NCBI GenBank assembly: GCA_031282485.1
Contig: JAITDQ010000137.1
Location: 1-7,944, forward strand
Origin: Tannerella sp.
GTDB lineage: Bacteria > Bacteroidota > Bacteroidia > Bacteroidales > Tannerellaceae
Direction: 5' to 3'
Length of the DNA stretch: 7,944 nucleotides
Shown here: positions 4,906 through 7,944 of the stretch, in pieces
Position numbering within the stretch: the stretch's first letter is position 1
Layout: each line of letters opens with the position of its first letter
Notes under the pieces: model-generated
Database searches by the model: none
What the model saw: the letters and a program-made list of their open reading frames with translations, nothing else
Told to the model about the DNA's origin: nothing
Translations under genes and position numbers: made by a program

Positions 4906-7509
4906 TCAGTTTTCCGATAAAGCGACGGAGTGTATGACCTTATCGCCGGTCTTGTCATAATCCAGTAATACCGTTTCGCCTTCCTTTACTTCTTCCCGGA
5001 TAATGATGTCCGCCAGTTCGTCCTCCACATATTTCCGTATAGCGCGTTTCAACGGGCGGGCGCCAAACTGGACATCATAACCTTTGGACGCGATGAAATC
5101 TTTGGCGGCGTCCGTCAGATTAATCTGATAGCCGACCTGCCCGATACGTTCGAACACTTTCTTCAGTTCAATTTCTATAATACTGTTTATCGATTCCTTT
5201 TCGAGCGGATCAAATATCACAATATCATCCACACGATTGATAAATTCGGGCGCAAAAGCCTTATTCAATGCCTTTTGTATCACGCCGTGCGCAAAGCGTT
5301 TATCGAGCGTATCGCTTCCCAGCGGATGAAAACCGATGCCGCGTCCGAAATCCTTCAGTTGCCGTGTTCCTATATTGGACGTCATTATCAAGATCGTATT
5401 TTTGAAATCCACCTGACGGCCAAGGCTGTCCGTCAGATGTCCTTCATCGAGCACCTGCAGCAGCAAGTTGAACACATCCGGATGCGCTTTTTCCATTTCG
5501 TCGAGCAGCACAACGGAATACGGACGGCGGCGCACTCTTTCGGTCAGCTGGCCGCCTTCCTCGTACCCCACGTATCCCGGAGGGGCGCCGATCAGTCGCG
5601 ATACGGCAAACTTCTCAAGGTATTCGCTCATATCTATGCGTATCAGCGCATCGGCCGATCCGAACAGATATTCGGCGAGCACTTTCGTAAGATAGGTCTT
5701 ACCGACGCCCGTCGGGCCAAGAAACATAAACGTTCCGATCGGTTTGTTCGGGTCTTTCAGCCCTATACGGTTTCGCTGTATCGCTTTCACAATCTTATGT
5801 ACGGCATCATTCTGACCGATCACTTTCTGTTTGAGGACATCTTCCATTTCCAGCAAACGTACGTTTTCCGTCTTTGCGATTCGCTGCACGGGAACGCCCG
5901 ACATCATGGCCACAACTTCCGCCACTTTTTCTTCGTCCACCGTCTCACGGTGATCCTGCAGTTCGCGTTCCCATTTTTCCTTAGCCGCTTCCAGTTCCGA
6001 AAGCAATTGCCGCTCTTTATCGCGGTAGCTTGCGGCCAGTTCGAAGTTTTGAGCTTTCACCGCCACCTGCTTATCGTCCCTTATCGTATCTATCTGTTTT
6101 TCCAGTTCTTCGATATACGGCGGCACAACAATATTGGAAATATGCATGCGCGAACCGGCTTCGTCCAAGGCGTCTATCGCTTTATCCGGGAAATTACGGT
6201 CGCTGATATAGCGTTCCGTCAATTTAACGCAAGCCTCCAGCGCCCCGCTTGTATAGCGTGTATTATGGTGATCTTCGTAGCGGTCTTTTATATTATGCAG
6301 TATCTGTAATGTTTCATCCGATGTTGTCGGGTCGACAAGCACTTTCTGGAAGCGGCGTTCCAGAGCGCCGTCTTTTTCTATATTTTTACGGTATTCATCC
6401 AGTGTCGTAGCGCCGATACACTGTATTTCACCGCGCGCCAAAGCCGGTTTCAGCATATTGGCCGCATCCATCGAACCGGAAGCGGAACCGGCGCCTACGA
6501 TTGTATGTATCTCGTCGATAAACAAAATGATATTCGGATTTTTGGACATCTCATTGAGAATGGCTTTTATACGTTCTTCGAACTGTCCACGGTATTTCGT
6601 ACCGGCAACAATCGCCGCCATATCCAAGTTGATGACCCGCTTGTCAAATAAAACGCGGGAAATCTTATGTTGCACGATACGCAAGGCCAGTCCTTCGACA
6701 ATTGCCGATTTCCCGACTCCCGGCTCGCCGATGAGTATCGGATTATTCTTTTTGCGCCGGCTCAGGATCTGCGCCAGACGCTCTATTTCCCGCTCACGCC
6801 CGACAATCGGGTCCAGCCGTCCTTCGGACGCTGCATGTGTAAGGTCAAAGCCGAACTTGTCTATTGCCGGCGTATCGGAATTAGGTTTTGCCGCCTGAGC
6901 CGCACCGCTTCCCGGCGACGAACCGGAAGATGTCCTTCTTGAAGACGACGACGTACCGAACGAATCGTCGTCATCGTCGTCGTCGTCACTGTCCGTATAA
7001 CCGTCACTTATCTCTTCATAATATTCTTCCGACCGTTTCAGAGCGCCTTTTGACAATTCGCCGGTAAAATTATCGTCTGCAATTCTGTCATATATCATCC
7101 GGTAACTGATGCCTTTTCCTTCAAGAAATTCGGTAACAACATTAATTTTTTCTCTCAGAATCGACAGCAACAGATGTTCCGTTCCGGTATACACGTCTCT
7201 CAACTGGCGCGATTCGAGCATGCTCAGGCGCAATACCTGTTCCGCCGTCTTGCTTATCACTATATCGTTCAATGAAGTACTTGTCACCGTCTCCGGCACA
7301 TTGCGCACTTCATCTTCTATAATTCTCTTTAATTCCGCCATATCGATATTCATGGAACGCAAAATCCGGTATGCCCTGCCCTCTCCTTCACGGATAACGC
7401 CAAGCATCAGATGTTCCGTTCCGATATAACTGTTCTGAAGCCTCGACGCCTCTTCCCGGCTATATTCGATTACATCGACAAGCCTTTTCGTATAATTATT
7501 TTTTATCAT
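4906..7509 (-). CDS. clpC: ClpC-type AAA+ protease ATPase subunit
   Basis: Hexameric AAA+ unfoldase that feeds substrates to the ClpP protease in the cytoplasm. The 867 residues show, in order: two Clp_N repeats (about 16-56 and 93-134, each with GTEHL), an acidic and Ser-rich linker (172-210), AAA domain D1 with Walker A GEPGVGKS (261-268) and Walker B ILFIDE (328-333), a UVR-like coiled middle segment (about 466-513), and D2 with Walker A GPTGVGKT (598-605) and Walker B VVLLDE (666-671). The C-terminal small domain has [15 protein letters not shown] (816-830). The IGF tripeptide (725-727, in GRGIGFHP) is the ClpP-docking loop. It separates this protein from the disaggregase ClpB, as does the short UVR-type middle segment. 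The ATG at 7509 gives the normal family N-terminus, with GGAAAAG about 12 bases before it. The gene ends in its own terminator. No clpP or mcsA/mcsB/ctsR genes are in the window, so adaptors and regulation cannot be judged. Confidence 0.96.
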   Translation of the reverse strand: MIKNNYTKRLVDVIEYSREEASRLQNSYIGTEHLMLGVIREGEGRAYRILRSMNIDMAELKRIIEDEVRNVPETVTSTSLNDIVISKTAEQVLRLSMLESRQLRDVYTGTEHLLLSILREKINVVTEFLEGKGISYRMIYDRIADDNFTGELSKGALKRSEEYYEEISDGYTDSDDDDDDDDSFGTSSSSRRTSSGSSPGSGAAQAAKPNSDTPAIDKFGFDLTHAASEGRLDPIVGREREIERLAQILSRRKKNNPILIGEPGVGKSAIVEGLALRIVQHKISRVLFDKRVINLDMAAIVAGTKYRGQFEERIKAILNEMSKNPNIILFIDEIHTIVGAGSASGSMDAANMLKPALARGEIQCIGATTLDEYRKNIEKDGALERRFQKVLVDPTTSDETLQILHNIKDRYEDHHNTRYTSGALEACVKLTERYISDRNFPDKAIDALDEAGSRMHISNIVVPPYIEELEKQIDTIRDDKQVAVKAQNFELAASYRDKERQLLSELEAAKEKWERELQDHRETVDEEKVAEVVAMMSGVPVQRIAKTENVRLLEMEDVLKQKVIGQNDAVHKIVKAIQRNRIGLKDPNKPIGTFMFLGPTGVGKTYLTKVLAEYLFGSADALIRIDMSEYLEKFAVSRLIGAPPGYVGYEEGGQLTERVRRRPYSVVLLDEMEKAHPDVFNLLLQVLDEGHLTDSLGRQVDFKNTILIMTSNIGTRQLKDFGRGIGFHPLGSDTLDKRFAHGVIQKALNKAFAPEFINRVDDIVIFDPLEKESINSIIEIELKKVFERIGQVGYQINLTDAAKDFIASKGYDVQFGARPLKRAIRKYVEDELADIIIREEVKEGETVLLDYDKTGDKVIHSVALSEN
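6964..6987 (-). repeat. In-frame GAC/GAT triplet repeat (poly-Asp) in clpC
   Basis: Eight consecutive Asp codons (six GAC, two GAT) encode residues 175-182, with a further D-S just before. They sit in the disordered linker between the N domain and D1 and are followed by a run rich in Ser, Gly and Arg (183-204). Copy-number slippage here would keep the frame and only change linker length and charge. Confidence 0.85.
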
Positions 7510-7554
7510 ATCTGAAATCTTTTCCGATTCTCATTTTTTTTTTCACCATTCGAC

Positions 7555-7562
7555 GAAAGATG
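7555..7562 (-). promoter_or_regulatory. Weak candidate -7 box for clpC
   Basis: The minus strand reads CATCTTTC (7562-7555), two changes from TAnnTTTG, 45 bases before the clpC ATG. A second imperfect box, AAAATTTG, lies at 7573-7566. Neither has a good -33 partner at the expected spacing. clpC might instead be reached by readthrough from the gene ending at 7588, since no clear terminator hairpin lies in 7510-7587. Confidence 0.2.
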
Positions 7563-7587
7563 CTACAAATTTTATGCCATTATATAA

Positions 7588-7944
7588 TTATCTGACAACG
7601 ACCTTATAACAGGTCTTGCCACCAACCGTTACAATGTACATTCCACGCTTCAGCGGAATATCGGTACGTCCTTCTCCTGCTTTTCCGTAATAAACACGTA
7701 CGCCGCTCAAAGCGTATACGGCGACATCGGCGGGAGCTTTCGCAACGACATGCACAAATCCCTGATCCGCATAAACGGACGCGGCCGAAGATACATCCGG
7801 AAGCGGACGGTTTGCCACATCTTCCCGGCTTTTCATCGTTACATAATAACGGAAAAACAGGATGGGGAACAAACTGTTTTCGATTCCACACACTAATTCT
7901 TTTCCGACATAAGATTCATCGAAAGCAAAAATGCCGTCGCCCTT
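7588..7944 (-). CDS. C-terminal end of a secreted protein with a T9SS-like sorting tail (5' part outside window)
   Basis: The frame is open from the window edge to TAA at 7590-7588, giving the last 118 residues. An in-frame GTG at 7893 could be taken as a start, but 17 further codons upstream stay open and the GTG has no leader, so the gene most likely enters from outside. The last 65 residues or so have the layout of a Bacteroidetes type A C-terminal sorting domain: VHVVAKAPADVAVYALSG, then RTDIPLKRGMYIVTVGGK, ending KVVVR. Known tails of this kind send proteins through the T9SS to the cell surface, where the domain is removed. The part before it (about 1-55) is not recognisable. The true function lies in the missing N-terminal region. 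The Cys in the last strand (GGKTCYKVVVR) is unusual. The gene ends 78 nt before clpC on the same strand. Confidence 0.75.
   Translation of the reverse strand, partial: KGDGIFAFDESYVGKELVCGIENSLFPILFFRYYVTMKSREDVANRPLPDVSSAASVYADQGFVHVVAKAPADVAVYALSGVRVYYGKAGEGRTDIPLKRGMYIVTVGGKTCYKVVVR

Noticed and set aside
7575..7590. TATAAT-like sequence on the minus strand before clpC (within TTATATAATGG)
   Set aside because: Bacteroidetes housekeeping promoters use TAnnTTTG and not TATAAT, and no TTGACA-like element lies at the right distance.
7588..7893. Complete 101-codon gene starting at GTG 7893
   Set aside because: The frame stays open 17 codons further to the window edge and the C-terminus is a secretion tail that needs an N-terminal signal peptide, so it is the end of a larger gene.

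Overview
The window looks like a chromosomal segment from a member of the Bacteroidales, most like the Porphyromonas/Tannerella side of the order. Evidence: two promoter-like boxes of the Bacteroidetes form TAnnTTTG, A-rich leaders with little or no Shine-Dalgarno signal, an HtpG with the charged C-terminal insertion of that phylum, a dihydroorotase of the Porphyromonas type ([10 protein letters not shown]), and a gene end resembling a type IX secretion (T9SS) sorting tail. The genus is inference.

Layout, left to right. Bases 1-126 hold the 3' end of a plus-strand gene that begins outside the window. Bases 127-475 are non-coding: a strong two-way terminator hairpin (about 256-289), a minus-strand Bacteroidetes promoter (347-377) that could drive a short unannotated RNA of about 85 nt ending at that hairpin, and helically phased A/T tracts (379-440) behind the promoter. 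All other genes are on the minus strand. Read in transcription order from the right edge they are: the C-terminal 118 codons of a secreted protein with a T9SS-like tail (7588-7944), clpC (4906-7509), htpG (2742-4805), a polyprenol-phosphate-type family 2 glycosyltransferase (1868-2608), and pyrC, dihydroorotase (476-1855).

Transcription units. clpC and htpG each end in a clear intrinsic terminator, so they form two separate units, although both act in protein quality control. The glycosyltransferase has its own promoter-like box and is followed after 12 nt by pyrC, so these two form an operon. No clear terminator separates the secreted-protein gene from clpC.

The protein genes are complete and ordinary, except for the two cut by the window edges. 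I see no mobile element, CRISPR array, tRNA or rRNA. The part most likely to be undescribed is the putative small RNA unit between pyrC and the plus-strand gene. Secondary points are a poly-aspartate triplet repeat in the ClpC linker and the His-to-Gln change in the PyrC metal motif.
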